Below, piece after piece: positions 56,701 to 64,000 of a stretch of DNA of 64,000 nucleotides; the first letter of the stretch is position 1, and each line of letters begins with the position of its first letter. A program made the position numbers and the translations under genes. The notes under the pieces were generated by a model. The model saw only the letters and a list, made by a program, of their open reading frames with translations, ran no database searches and was not told where the DNA came from. Source of the DNA: Globodera rostochiensis. Taxonomy: Eukaryota > Nematoda > Chromadorea > Rhabditida > Heteroderidae. The stretch covers positions 4,059,254-4,123,253 of the forward strand of contig JAEVLN010000001.1 in the NCBI GenBank assembly GCA_018350325.1. Direction: 5' to 3'.

Positions 56701-59700
56701 AAATCTTTTGTAAAAAAGCACATCTCAACCAAAATTCAAACAGTAAATCAATATAATTATTAAAATTCCTGATGTGATGGCCATCTTTAGGGGTGCATTT
56801 TCGTCCCCGCCCCCCCCGGGGATGAGGACCGGGGATCCCCGTTTTCGGGGATGGACAAACCGGGGAACGGGGACGGGTATGAGAATGGCCGGGGATCCCC
56901 GGTTTTCCCCGTCCCCGTCCCCCCCCCCCCCGGCTGCAACCCTAGTTCAAACTCAGTCTTACGGATACATCCAAAATAGCTAGCCTTTTTTTCAAAACAT
57001 TAATTGTTTTATAATGCAAATTCAGCGATCGATCTCTGGTCTCTGATTACCAACTTTGTCCGATGCATTTGTGCGATCAAATTGCGCACTTTGACACGCA
57101 GAAATTCTGCCTGTGGGGTGTGAACGCCCTCATTGCACCCATTGGGACAGCCAAGTTGTAGACAAATGCGATGGATTATGTGCAACAATTTGGAGAAAAG
57201 TTCTCTCTGATCAGTGCCGGGCATGTTCAGCAAGGTGTCACAACAGTTTAGTACAATCTTTGACAAAATTGTTGTTAATAGAATATAAATAACAGTTTGG
57301 GTGGGAGTTTTAAAAACAAAAATAAATTGGTGAATAAAAAAGAATCGTCTCCATCAACCAACCTCAGAAACGCGTACAATGCAACAGCGTTCCATCAACG
57401 TGCTCAGCACTTTCAGCACAACCGCCAGCGAAAGATGCCCGTTGCTTTCTATAAAACTGGAGGCGCCAATCGCTTCCGGAAAGAAATAAGAGCTCTTCCG
57501 TTTCGACGACTTTTTCTCCGGAACGTTTTGCTCGCGTCGACGTTGTTGTTGTTGTTGTTGCATTGCGGGACTGTCACAGGACGAGGCAAAGAAGCCCTGG
57601 AGCAATTCAGCTAAACGAGGAAATGAGGCTGGCACGCTGGTGGCACGTTCCATTCGGCGCGGAGAGCAAATGCTCGGACGCGACACCTTTAAGAGAGCTT
57701 TTCTATTCTTTTTTTTGATTCCATAAAATTTGTAAAATTTACCCTTTCTAAAGTTGCCCCTGGCGACATCTTTCCGCTTGGTATTGCGCTTAAACTGATT
57801 CGACGGCGTCTGTTTGTCCGTTCTGCACCCAGAAATTGTCGCTCCTTTGGCTGTTGTTTACCCTCACTTTTGCTCCTCCGTTGAAGCTGTCCCTCGTCCT
57901 CCTCTCTCTCAAACGCCACTCCCCTCACATTTCGTCCTGTTACTGCTTCGTCAACTCTTTGTTCCTGGTTGTCCTCCAATTGCACTTTATCCGACCGCTT
58001 TGGACTGAAAATGGCGGCGCCGTTGTGTTCTTGGAGTTCGGCCCACGTGAGGTAACCCTTCTAAAAATGCCCTTTCAATTTAAACTTTATTCAATTCTCT
58101 CACTGTGTCAAAATTGGCTGCCTCATTCTTGGACGTCTTCCTGGTCGGAATTGCAGCCGAGTCCGAGTTGTATCGCGACCGGAATGCTCCCTCGTGAGCG
58201 GCTCGATGCTGTCGCATGGCGATCAGCCGGTTCAGAAGGTACTGCACGGCCCAGAAAGTGCCTGTTCAAATAAATGGCAATTCTGTTTTAATTAACATTC
58301 GATGCTCATTACCCTCCTCCGCCCAATTTCTGATCAGCAGACAGCGCAGCACCGCCACGTCCAAATAGTTGGCTTCGTGAGGGTCTACGCAAATGCCCAA
58401 CGGCGATTCCGGCGACGTCTGTCGTTCACTTTCGCCCGAGTCGGCGCGATAGCCCAACGAAATCTTCGGCACTTGGGGAGGGTGAAAGGGCTGGTGGTGC
58501 AAGGAGGCCGAGGAGTGCGGGGGCCGCGAGATGACCGTCCGTTGACTGCTCGCCAAAGAGGACGAATCGTCGCCCGACGCACGGCAAACCTTTGGGACAA
58601 ATATACAAATGCACACAAAAATAAGAATAATCTGCTGGTCTGTACCAACCGAAGTTTTGGGGATAGGCCTTGGCCCTCCTCCGACTGTCGCAATTCCTTC
58701 GGACACGGAGCCGTCCCCTCTTCCCATTGGGATGGACTCCGTCGTGTCCATCGAATCACTGCAAATATCGTTCAGTTTGACTAACGGCGCGCCTCCTCCG
58801 ACGGTTCCGCCGTTTCCTCCGTTCAAACTAGGCTCAAACGCAGCAGAAAACCCGTCACCCTCCTCCGAAGCCGACCTTTCACGCTCGCGAAACATCGCCG
58901 AAATTTGTTTTAATCAAAACCAAATTTTCTTGAGATACCCAAATTTTATTTTTTAAATAGGGGATTGAAGTGCTTATTTTTTACTTAAATTGAAAAGTTG
59001 TCTTTTTTTGTTGCTGGGTTTGCCTTCAGCAAGCAATGAATAAATTATTAAAGTCTTTTCCGTACCTCCACACTGCTCCTAGCTTATAAATTAATGAACA
59101 ATTTGGGCCCTTTTTGCTCTGTTTTGAGGCGGGTCACCCAAATAAAAGGTAATTGTTATTTAAACTATCCCTGACAAATCATTAATATAATCCCTTTTCA
59201 AAAATTGCCTCAATTGCGCGTATTCCAGAACAGCTATCATCACCCGTCGAAGGGGGCAAATCCGGTGAGAGGGGTTCGTCGTGCCGATACCGTTGTCCGT
59301 CTCCAGACACTGCTGGTCCGTCTACAAAGCCTTCTCCCGTTGTGTGCGATTTGGTTAACAATCTCTGCTGCTGCTGCTCCCGGGAGTGGTCCGATGCTTT
59401 GTAGTCACTTACTGAGCGAACGATCGTCGGAGGGGTGCAACTGCTGGCCGACTTCTGCTTGGCCTCCTCCAACTCTTTGAGTACTTTTGCGTCCGTTCGC
59501 GGAGGCTTTGGTGGCGGAATCAGCGGAGTTGAAAGTGCCGTTGTTGTCGGTTGCGGCGACGGAGTCGTTGGCGGAAGTTGTGACGGACGACGCGCGGAAA
59601 CGCCGGCACCGGAAACGGAGGAAAGCGATGCCGACGGCTTGTTCTCTCCGACGTAGATGCCCTGATCAGCAGCGGTGCTAAATTAACGAGAGCGACTAAA

Positions 59701-60803
59701 GCATCATTTATCTTTAAAGCATTTTTTGAGTAGCATTAAAACCTTTTTTAATAATAATTCAGTTTTCCCATTAAAGACATTGCCTGCCACCTCTGTGCCC
59801 GTTTCGCCCACGGCGTTGCATTGTTCAGCTGTGGCAATTGGTTACGCCTCTGTTTGACGGGTGCGCACAGACACAATAATTCGGGCAGACGTTGTTGCCA
59901 AAGGCATTGCCATAGGCGAAATCCGCTCTCAAGCCGAAAGTGGCCACTGATCTCCTCCTCGCGTACAACGCCGAACAGCGGGCCCAGGAGGTAAACGAAC
60001 AATTGCACCGAGGCAACGGAGTAAGTCAGTTGACGCACACTCGGCATTCCGCCGCCGCCACCACACGCACTGTCGCTGTTCAGACTAACAAAAAAGTGTT
60101 GGCCGAATGTTACGGTATTCTGATACGGTAATCAAATAATAATTATTCGAAAAAAACAATTTTCATCAATTGGGTTTTTATGGCTTTTCACTTATTTTCG
60201 TTGCATTCCACCGCAGCGTCAATAAGCAGCCAGTGGAGGATGTACAGCGACTTGACCAACGACCCGCTCATCGGCAAACTTGCGTCCTCCGCAGTACGTT
60301 CGGCCAAAAGTGCGGCGCAGCACTAAACGCAAAAGGACTTTTTAAAATGAATGTCAAAGTTTGGGGGGACGGTCAGTGACCTGCACAATGTGAGGAAAGG
60401 CAGCCCTGACCAGGTTCCAGCGGGAGATGGACCCGATGGCATCAGAAAGGCTGGGGCTGATGCCGTGCAGAATGTTCTGGACGATCACCCGTTCGAAGGT
60501 CTAACGCAAAAAAGGGACTTCAAACAAATCACGGGTTTGATCACCATGCACGAGGCGTCTTGCAATTTACTCACTCGTGCGCCGAGAAAAGGGCTAAATT
60601 GCTTAATTCTTTGGAGGAGGGGGAGGGGACTGACTGCGTTTGACGCCACAAAAAAGACTGAATAGGCAACGGAATTGGCTCGCTCTCCGCTTCATCTTCT
60701 GCGCCTCTTAATTACATATTTAGCCTCTGTTTGTGAATTGATTTGTGTACCCTTTGGAGGAACTGAACGATCCTTCCGTCACAATGGCACTCAAAGGCAT
60801 CAT
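35736..60803 (-). CDS. unc-80: UNC-80, NALCN/NCA sodium-leak channel scaffold subunit (complete)
   Basis: Very large cytoplasmic protein that, with UNC-79, supports the NALCN/NCA sodium-leak channel in neurons and controls resting excitability and locomotion. About 40 exons over 25 kb. Start: tandem ATGs at 60803 and 60800 (MMPLSAIVTEGSFSSSKG). First exons: 60803-60751, 60706 to about 60638, 60593-60545, 60500-60381. Conserved blocks in family order: PLPIQSFLWRQT, FERVIVQNILHGISPSLSDA, LYILHWLLIDA, QLFVYLLGPLFG, YLDVAVLRCLL (58.3 kb), GCPNGCNEG (57.1 kb), ASAHELSQPENM (55.9 kb), NMPWLCTLLQFVQKMDF (43.4 kb), the VWLKMEDG and VVDPPWMPPVKTKVEEL region (42.3-42.1 kb), THLPSFPRRAVETCFGMYQG (40.5 kb), VCKQFYVLHRKPFLLQMFG (39.9 kb) and KLSEVAVALLKLAPYDGKTL (38.8 kb). 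Stop 35736-35738 after ITSTKHLV. The exon chain stays open through several transposon- and satellite-bearing introns, so it looks functional. Identification is firm; many exon edges are approximate. Confidence 0.93.
36230..38990 (-). other. unc-80: unc-80 C-terminal exon block
   Basis: Holds the family's C-terminal helical part: KLSEVAVALLKLAPYDGKTL and MPVIDWSVETNRSAVNIILR (38.8 kb), PPESFCSVVLRLTSFL (38.3 kb), FRTKDLNFCLNLIQNAIS (38.0 kb), LNQRTVNDVDTAWVGELRER (37.0 kb) and a Ser/Glu-rich end with TGTLHDSTIVEDAEDENAS (36.45 kb). Three small exons then lead to the stop: about 36175-36129, 36008-35892 and 35846-35736. Confidence 0.85.
37414..37537. repeat. 31-32 bp tandem repeat, four copies
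   Basis: CCCCTCATCAATGATAATTA plus ATAGCTAAATT repeats four times; the last copy is slightly diverged. It sits inside an unc-80 intron. Confidence 0.9.
39030..43625 (-). other. unc-80: unc-80 middle exon block
   Basis: Closely packed exons with the best-conserved family blocks. They run from a Gln-rich lead-in followed by MPWLCTLLQFVQKMDFDCS (43.4 kb), through QIVNFVRVQMLGLVHAPLSA (42.65 kb), AALFICCAVKCPQECTNLMA (42.45 kb), VDPPWMPP and MTRTRRKQKQEMVRKAI (42.1-42.0 kb), to FPRRAVETCFGMYQG and MFGDLHLFINVINGI (40.5-40.3 kb), ending with VCAFAPETRR-type sequence at 39.6 kb (ICAFAPETRRAHQMLLCMQ). Confidence 0.88.
45309..45386 (+). other. tRNA-like sequence (possible SINE head)
   Basis: GTGGGGTAGTGGATAAGC resembles a pol III A box and GGGTTCAATTCCCG, about 30 bases on, is a good B box with a closable T stem. 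A T run (TTTTTT) follows within about 10 bases. A full cloverleaf is not convincing, so it is more likely a tRNA-derived repeat than a working tRNA. It lies on the opposite strand within an unc-80 intron. Confidence 0.4.
45478..48830. repeat. 3.4-kb higher-order minisatellite (GTGCCAAAAGG family)
   Basis: The basic units, 11-17 bp, are variants of AAGTGCCAAAAGGGAAAA. These combine into higher-order units of about 110 bp on the left (containing GGTGAAATGCCACGGGGGAA and AAGCCAAAAGCGGGG). On the right (47270-48350) units of about 68 bp contain GTGCCTAAAGGGGAAAAAGG and GGGAGAAAATGTCAAGAGG. It occupies the large unc-80 intron between exons at about 51190 and 44760. Both strands have long ORFs (to 460 codons), caused by the lack of stop triplets in the unit. 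Confidence 0.95.
48864..48903. repeat. near-perfect 40-bp hairpin
   Basis: The left arm CTAGCGGTTGGTGCGCC pairs with the right arm AGGCGCACCTAAACCGCTAG around a short GTT-containing loop. It lies between the minisatellite and the hAT-like element. Its core (GGTGCGCC, GTTA, GGCGCACC) resembles the dispersed hairpin motif. Confidence 0.75.
49732..49758. repeat. degenerate hairpin motif copy
   Basis: GGGTGGCTCC, loop GATA, GATGCGCCGGG, preceded by AGGAGGGG as in copy C. Weak stem. Confidence 0.35.
50139..50215 (+). other. tRNA-like sequence inside the inner hAT-like element
   Basis: ATGGCTAAGTGGTGAAGC resembles a tRNA A box of Ser/Leu type, followed by a TAGACTGATTTTATTTGGTCTA anticodon-like hairpin and GTTTCTAGCCCC as a weak B box. 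Probably a degenerate tRNA-derived insertion. Confidence 0.35.
50378..50403. repeat. dispersed hairpin motif, copy F (inverted orientation)
   Basis: Arms TCGGCGGCGCC and GGCACCGCCGA flank TATC. It is the exact reverse complement of copy C (31707-31732) across all 26 bases, with CCACTCC following where copy C is preceded by GGAGTGG. Confidence 0.75.
50806..50876 (-). other. tRNA-like sequence, minus strand
   Basis: Reading the minus strand, GTGTGGCTCAGTGGTTTAGT is a good A box and GGAGTTTCTACTCCCCGAG about 30 bases later a B-box/T-arm-like hairpin. It lies in the outer hAT-like element, just right of the inner one. Confidence 0.4.
51190..51530 (-). other. unc-80: unc-80 exon directly left of the TA-flanked element
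   Basis: Acceptor at 51531-51532 (AAATTAG), then EVPYTANSSPLPAPSGGSSL, a basic stretch with TRLFSRVDHRYHRAYVSMTQ and AEDDEEEPTAQPFEGSADGD. It shows that the reading frame resumes between the nested hAT pair and the next element. Confidence 0.7.
51722..53145. mobile_element. 1.4-kb inverted-repeat element flanked by TA
   Basis: Starts CAACTCGCCTATGTAACATT and ends with its exact reverse complement; the match continues for at least 27 bp. TA occurs on both sides (51720-51721, 53146-53147), compatible with a Tc1/mariner-type duplication. Arms of about 170 and 230 bp are built from iterated GTAGGCGAAATGTTGC separated by AAGCCAAAAG-type linkers. The unique interior holds short protein-like stretches. 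It lies in an unc-80 intron. Confidence 0.85.
52012..52446 (+). CDS. broken or spliced ORF inside the TA-flanked element
   Basis: ATG at 52012 opens a Lys/Glu-rich, coiled-coil-like frame (MNLEKLMRNKVESLQKKKKQ, then SIREEEE-type sequence and DENLEPVEF) ending at TAG. Directly after that TAG, which also reads as an acceptor (GAATTTTAG), the same frame goes on with ADSKKLGLKRKIQEEPSAKP. A further piece after an intron-like gap encodes SMLLLYDSRISRPNQGDVVL, ending at the donor-like GTAAGC. Not a recognised transposase; it may be a captured host fragment or a decayed element gene. Confidence 0.35.
54980..55070. mobile_element. solo end of the TAGGGATGTTCGAGA-type element
   Basis: TAGTGATATTCGAGAGTCTC matches the end of the 49043 element at 13 of 15 bases and is followed by iterated GAGTCTCGGTCTCGGG. 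No partner end or target duplication was found. It lies in an unc-80 intron. Confidence 0.5.
56331..56944. mobile_element. 614-bp hAT-like non-autonomous transposon
   Basis: Starts TAGGGTTGCAGCC and ends GGCTGCAACCCTA, a perfect 13-bp terminal inverted repeat, flanked by the perfect 8-bp duplication GTTCAAAC (56323-56330, 56945-56952). Both subterminal zones are packed with GGGGATCCCCGGT-type iterations. The centre holds a hairpin motif copy at 56500-56525. No transposase inside. Inserted in an unc-80 intron; removing element plus one duplication restores a continuous intron. Confidence 0.93.
56500..56525. repeat. dispersed hairpin motif, copy G
   Basis: CCGGAGGTACC, loop GACA, GGCGCCGTCGG, inside the 56331-56944 element; preceded by AAGTGGAGG as in copy C. 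Confidence 0.55.
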
Positions 60804-61150
60804 AAGCAGTTGGACAGTGCCGTGGCTTTGGTGCTGCAAATATCGAACATGCATTTTGAAAAGCAATGATTAAGAATGGCTGATCGGAAGTGAGGGGTAA
60901 AAATGGAAGAAAAATCTTTGAATTTTGATTTTTTGTAATTAGCTTTATGAATGGATAATGAATTTTGGACGGCTGAAAGAATAATTAGTTGTTGACCATG
61001 TTTTTTGTACAGTTTCAATACTGCATATTGTCATTTGAATGCCCTTTTTTGTTGTTTGACGTGAAACAATTTAGGGCCAATTTTATGTCCTCTTTTCTCT
61101 GCCGGCGGTGACGCGACTCTTCCCACTGTTATATATTTAATTAGCGCCGT
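60804..61150. other. unc-80: unc-80 upstream region
   Basis: AT-rich sequence ahead of the unc-80 start codon. Expected to hold the 5' UTR and promoter. A TTTGCAG acceptor-like site lies about 44 bases upstream of the ATG, so a non-coding first exon or trans-splice site is possible. No other feature seen. Confidence 0.4.
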
Positions 61151-61194
61151 CTTTGTTTTTGCAAGTGAACGTCGTCCGTCGAGAGTCGAGAGGA

Positions 61195-61435
61195 CCGGGG
61201 GGGGGGGGGAGCGGCGGAGGGACGGACGGAGGGAAGCGGCGGGGGGCGGGGGAGCGGCGGGGCGGGGCGGACGGGGGGAAGCGGCGGGGGGGGGGGGCGG
61301 GGGGACGGACGGGGCGGGGGGGGCGGGGCGGGGGGACGGATGGGGGGAAGCGGCGGGGGGCGGACGGGGGGAACGGCGGGGCGGGGGGACGGACGGGGCG
61401 GGGGGGGAAGCGGCAGGGGGACGGACGGGGGGCGG

Positions 61436-61499
<64 letters not shown>

Positions 61500-61600
61500 G
61501 GCAGGGGGGCGGACGGGGGGAAGCGGCGGGACGGACGGGGCGGGGGGGGGGGGGGGAAGCGGCAGGGGGACGGACGGGGGGAAGCGGCGGCAGATGGCGA
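61195..61600. repeat. GC-rich low-complexity block (GGACGGACGGGG family) with a long G run
   Basis: Irregular iterations of GGGGGAAGCGGCGGG and GGACGGACGGGG, with an almost pure G run at 61437-61497. Pro-rich (minus) and Gly/Arg-rich (plus) frames spanning it are artefacts of composition. Confidence 0.85.
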
Positions 61601-61639
61601 AGAAAGTCGGAAATCCACAAAATTAATGGAGCTTTGTGG

Positions 61640-62429
61640 GAGAATGCACCACCGCCAACATTTATTTGTTTGTTGGATTTTGCACGAATGCGATAAAATT
61701 GGAATTGGGCGCTTTGTGCGAGAAGTTGGACCGGCAGAAGGCACTGACTGAGTCGGCCGGCTTTGGATGACGGAAAGCGCCGCTGGGCAAAGTCCCACCC
61801 CCGGCAATTTCCGAATAATTGCCATCTTGGCCATCAAAGCTCACTTTTTTTCTCTCTTTTAAAAATTCTTTTCACACTGAAAAAGTTAGTAAAGTTACCT
61901 AAAGGGGAAGCCTAAAATGTTTAGCAATAGTTACAAACCCGGGTGACCTTTTGTCCAGAAGGCCTTTTGTCTGGGGACATTTTGTCGGGGACCGTCTGTC
62001 CCAATGTTTCCAATTTTTGTTTAGCGGGCCAAAACGCTTTAATTAAATTTATTGAGCAAAAACCAAAGCACTTATATCAGCGGTGGACGCAATTACGAAT
62101 TGCTAATTACCTTTTTGGGGATCAAAACGGATTGTCGGCAATTTGCATTGTTACGATTGAAAGTTTAATTTTTCTAAATTTGGGAGGTTTTTCATCGATT
62201 GTCTGTCCGTGGGCCGTTTTCAGCGGCTGCACCGTTCTGTGAATGTTTCTTTTTTGGCATTGCTCGGAACTTATTGCGAATGTTTTTTCCCTGGGGACCC
62301 GTCATGCTTCCATCCCAGCCAACTAATCCGTCCATTCATCCATTTAATTCCTACGGATGTGATTATTATTCACACTGTTTAAATGCCGGAATATAAACAA
62401 AGGAATGCCGAAAACAAATTGCCTGGGGG
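61640..62429. other. no gene seen; GTCC-rich iterations near 61950
   Basis: CCTTTTGTCC, CCTTTTGTCTGGGGAC and CATTTTGTCGGGGACC follow each other at 61946-61996, like the iterated end of a mobile element, but no partner end was found. The rest is unremarkable. Confidence 0.4.
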
Positions 62430-62612
62430 ATGATGAAGCGATTGTCCGAGTGCGCGGCACTTTCCTCAATTCGTCACAGCGTTTGTTTTGAAGATTTTGC
62501 AGCAGCTGAAGATCATTTTCCATTGGAAGAGTTACAAATCGATAGGGAAGGAAATTTCATCTTTTTTGCTGGTGGAATTGCTGCAATATTTAAAAAAGTT
62601 TCTTGTACATAA
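62430..62612 (+). CDS. possible 60-residue ORF, unidentified
   Basis: ATG ATG at 62430; encodes MMKRLSECAALSSIRHSVCF, then EDFAAAEDHFPLEELQIDRE and GNFIFFAGG, ending in TAA. The composition is protein-like and acidic in the middle. No homologue recognised; could be a small gene or a chance frame. Confidence 0.25.
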   Translation: MMKRLSECAALSSIRHSVCFEDFAAAEDHFPLEELQIDREGNFIFFAGGIAAIFKKVSCT

Positions 62613-63386
62613 TCCTCAAATTAAAATGTGTGTTAAAGTTGAGTTGATTTGGGCTTTTGCTGAATGATAGCGGCGGCTTTTATGCCGGCTGGGCAAAATG
62701 CATCTGCTGAGAGGGTAAAACCCGCACATTTCGCGTCCCCGGGGGAATGAGTGCCACACATTGCCCTCCCCCCCTCTTCCCCTTAGCCCAATGTTGGGGA
62801 CAGCCGACTTTGGGGGACACCCTCAAAAACATTCGTCGATAATGTCACTGCTCATCTTTTGGCGATGAGAAAGGAGGGGGGGGGGGGGGGGGGAATGTGG
62901 CCTCAAGCAACGCATTTGGGCGGCTTTTCCTTCCCTTTCGTTATTCCCTCAGGCTATTTTCTTCTCCGCTCATCAGCCCAAATTGGTTGCTGTGCCGGCT
63001 GAAAGGGTCCGCCGTCGGGTGGGGGGCTTTCGCTTCCACTCACTTTCATCACCCGCATTCTTTTCATTCACACAAAAAAACACGGATGGGCATAAAAATC
63101 CGCAAAAATTCCAAGAAAATAAAACTCTTTTCAGGCTATCAATTGATATATTCAATTTAATTTTAATCTTTATTTTCAATGATTTCTATTCATTATCTAA
63201 TAAATATTAACCGTATAATTAGAATTACGAGGACATTTAAAAGCAAAATGCGATTGACCACCAGCAACTTTTAAAGTTTTCCAAATTAATCCGCTCCTTT
63301 TGATCCAGGCCGCCGGTCGATATTTAATTTTGGACTAAATTCTGTCGGATTTTTGTGTTTTAGCGTAATTAAGGTGTTGTTGGAGA
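62613..63386. other. no gene seen
   Basis: Poly-G run at 62876-62893 and AT-rich sequence; ORFs around 62897-63210 lack motif support. Confidence 0.4.
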
Positions 63387-63521
63387 ATGTGTCGCGCGTT
63401 TAGTGCCAGAGCTCGGCGAGCGCTCGTTTTTGGGGCAATGACGCAAAATGATCAGGACGAAGATGTTGAAATTCCATTTGTCAAACTTTCCAATGAATCT
63501 CAAAGTGTTGTTGTTTTGTGA
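63387..63521 (+). CDS. possible 44-residue ORF or first exon
   Basis: ATG at 63387: MCRAFSARARRALVFGAMTQ followed by an acidic part (NDQDEDVEIPFVKLSNES) and a TGA. A basic start with an acidic continuation could be a first exon (a donor-like CAAAGTGTTG precedes the stop). No recognised family. Confidence 0.2.
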   Translation: MCRAFSARARRALVFGAMTQNDQDEDVEIPFVKLSNESQSVVVL

Positions 63522-64000
63522 TGTGTCATCATCCATTAATATGTTACTAATTGTTTTGCTCTTCTAAAATAAAATCATGGACGGTCTCGTTGGCCGTTAC
63601 AAATGTAAAATATGTACCGTTCGGTTTAGTAATTGTTGAAAATGTCAGTAATTTAACCCCCCCCCCCTCCACGAAATAATAAACGGATAGTTTTCATGGC
63701 CACATTCTTTCCCCGGGTTCAGTTCAATGACTGTTCGAGCTTATGAGCCTTACCCTCCGCTGTCCTTGAGGACAAACCGTCGAAAGCACTCAAAAAGCCC
63801 TCCCCCCCCCTCCTCATCTGATTATACAGCAGCAATGCACACGTTCCGTCCGTCGTCCCCCCACCATTTTCCGTGCTTCTCGAACACTTGTCTTTTGGTC
63901 GCCCCCCTCCCCCCCTCTCCCCCCCCCCCCTCTCCCCCCCCCCTCCCATCCACCATCATTTTATCATTTATGCGATGTTCGGTTCCCCCCCCCTCAGCAC
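63522..64000. other. no gene seen; C-rich runs at the right edge
   Basis: Poly-C runs at 63657-63668 and 63900-63950. The minus-strand frame at 63719-63949 is Gly-rich from these runs, with a more ordinary C-terminal part (FLSAFDGLSSRTAEGKAHKL) that cannot be assigned. Confidence 0.4.

Larger units (their letters stand above)
53600..60803 (-). other. unc-80: unc-80 N-terminal exon block
   Basis: Runs from the ATG to VLQLIVCALLQQITAFLRET (53.9 kb). Notable exons: SFLWRQT (60.65 kb), RVIVQNILHGISPSLSDAIG (60.45 kb), SLVKSLYILHWLLIDAAVEC (60.2 kb), VQLFVYLLGPLFGVVREEEI (59.95 kb), YLDVAVLRCLLIRNWAEEG (58.3 kb), LLHIIHRICLQLGCPNGCNE (57.15 kb), KLTASAHELSQPENMSYAQ (55.9 kb), VDDPLEVAHQHQAVPKFLPQ (54.65 kb) and LARAVLLVECAHFVHRC (54.4 kb). 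Long Ser/Pro/Gln linkers between blocks are nematode-specific in length. Confidence 0.85.

Noticed and set aside
61031..61837. 268-codon proline-rich frame on the minus strand
   Set aside because: Produced by the poly-G/GGACGG block; frames on both strands are open for the same reason and no domain is visible.

Overview
The window is eukaryotic nuclear DNA, almost certainly from a nematode. Genes are cut into many short exons by mostly small introns (tens to a few hundred bases). Several introns use GC-AG instead of GT-AG ends. The recognisable genes include a nematode-type OAC acyltransferase with a C-terminal SGNH domain and an unc-80 orthologue. The frequent GC donors and abundant simple repeats are reminiscent of tylenchid (cyst-type) plant-parasitic nematodes, but that placement is inference only.

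Layout. 1-1856 (+): 3' part of a DUS1L-like tRNA-dihydrouridine synthase. 3503-5981 (+): a divergent forkhead transcription factor. 7221-14787 (-): a CUX/CDP-type gene with a coiled coil, three CUT domains and a cut-class homeodomain (candidate orthologue of C. elegans ceh-44). 14.8-31.3 kb: a gene-poor, repeat-dominated tract with homopurine stretches, poly-G/poly-C runs and several tandem arrays, including one of about 70 copies at 29.0-30.8 kb; only weak exon candidates were found. 32172-35163 (-): OAC-type acyltransferase. 35736-60803 (-): a complete 25-kb unc-80, the scaffold of the NALCN/NCA sodium-leak channel. 61-64 kb: GC-rich low-complexity sequence and weak ORFs.

The most interesting layer is mobile and repetitive DNA inside introns. 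The unc-80 introns hold an hAT-like element nested in a second one, each with a perfect 8-bp target duplication. They also hold a third hAT-like element with a perfect 8-bp duplication, a 1.4-kb inverted-repeat element flanked by TA, and a 3.4-kb higher-order minisatellite that stays open in several frames on both strands. The hAT-like elements share one design: a short terminal inverted repeat followed by family-specific iterated subterminal motifs. A short hairpin motif recurs in and near them. In the CUX gene, a 47-bp tandem array has multiplied the 3' splice site of an intron about 20 times.

The five genes show no operon-like arrangement and probably do not form a pathway. FOX and CUX are transcription factors, UNC-80 a neuronal channel subunit, DUS1L an RNA-modifying enzyme and OAC a membrane acyltransferase. 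All calls are from reading alone; no search or alignment was run.
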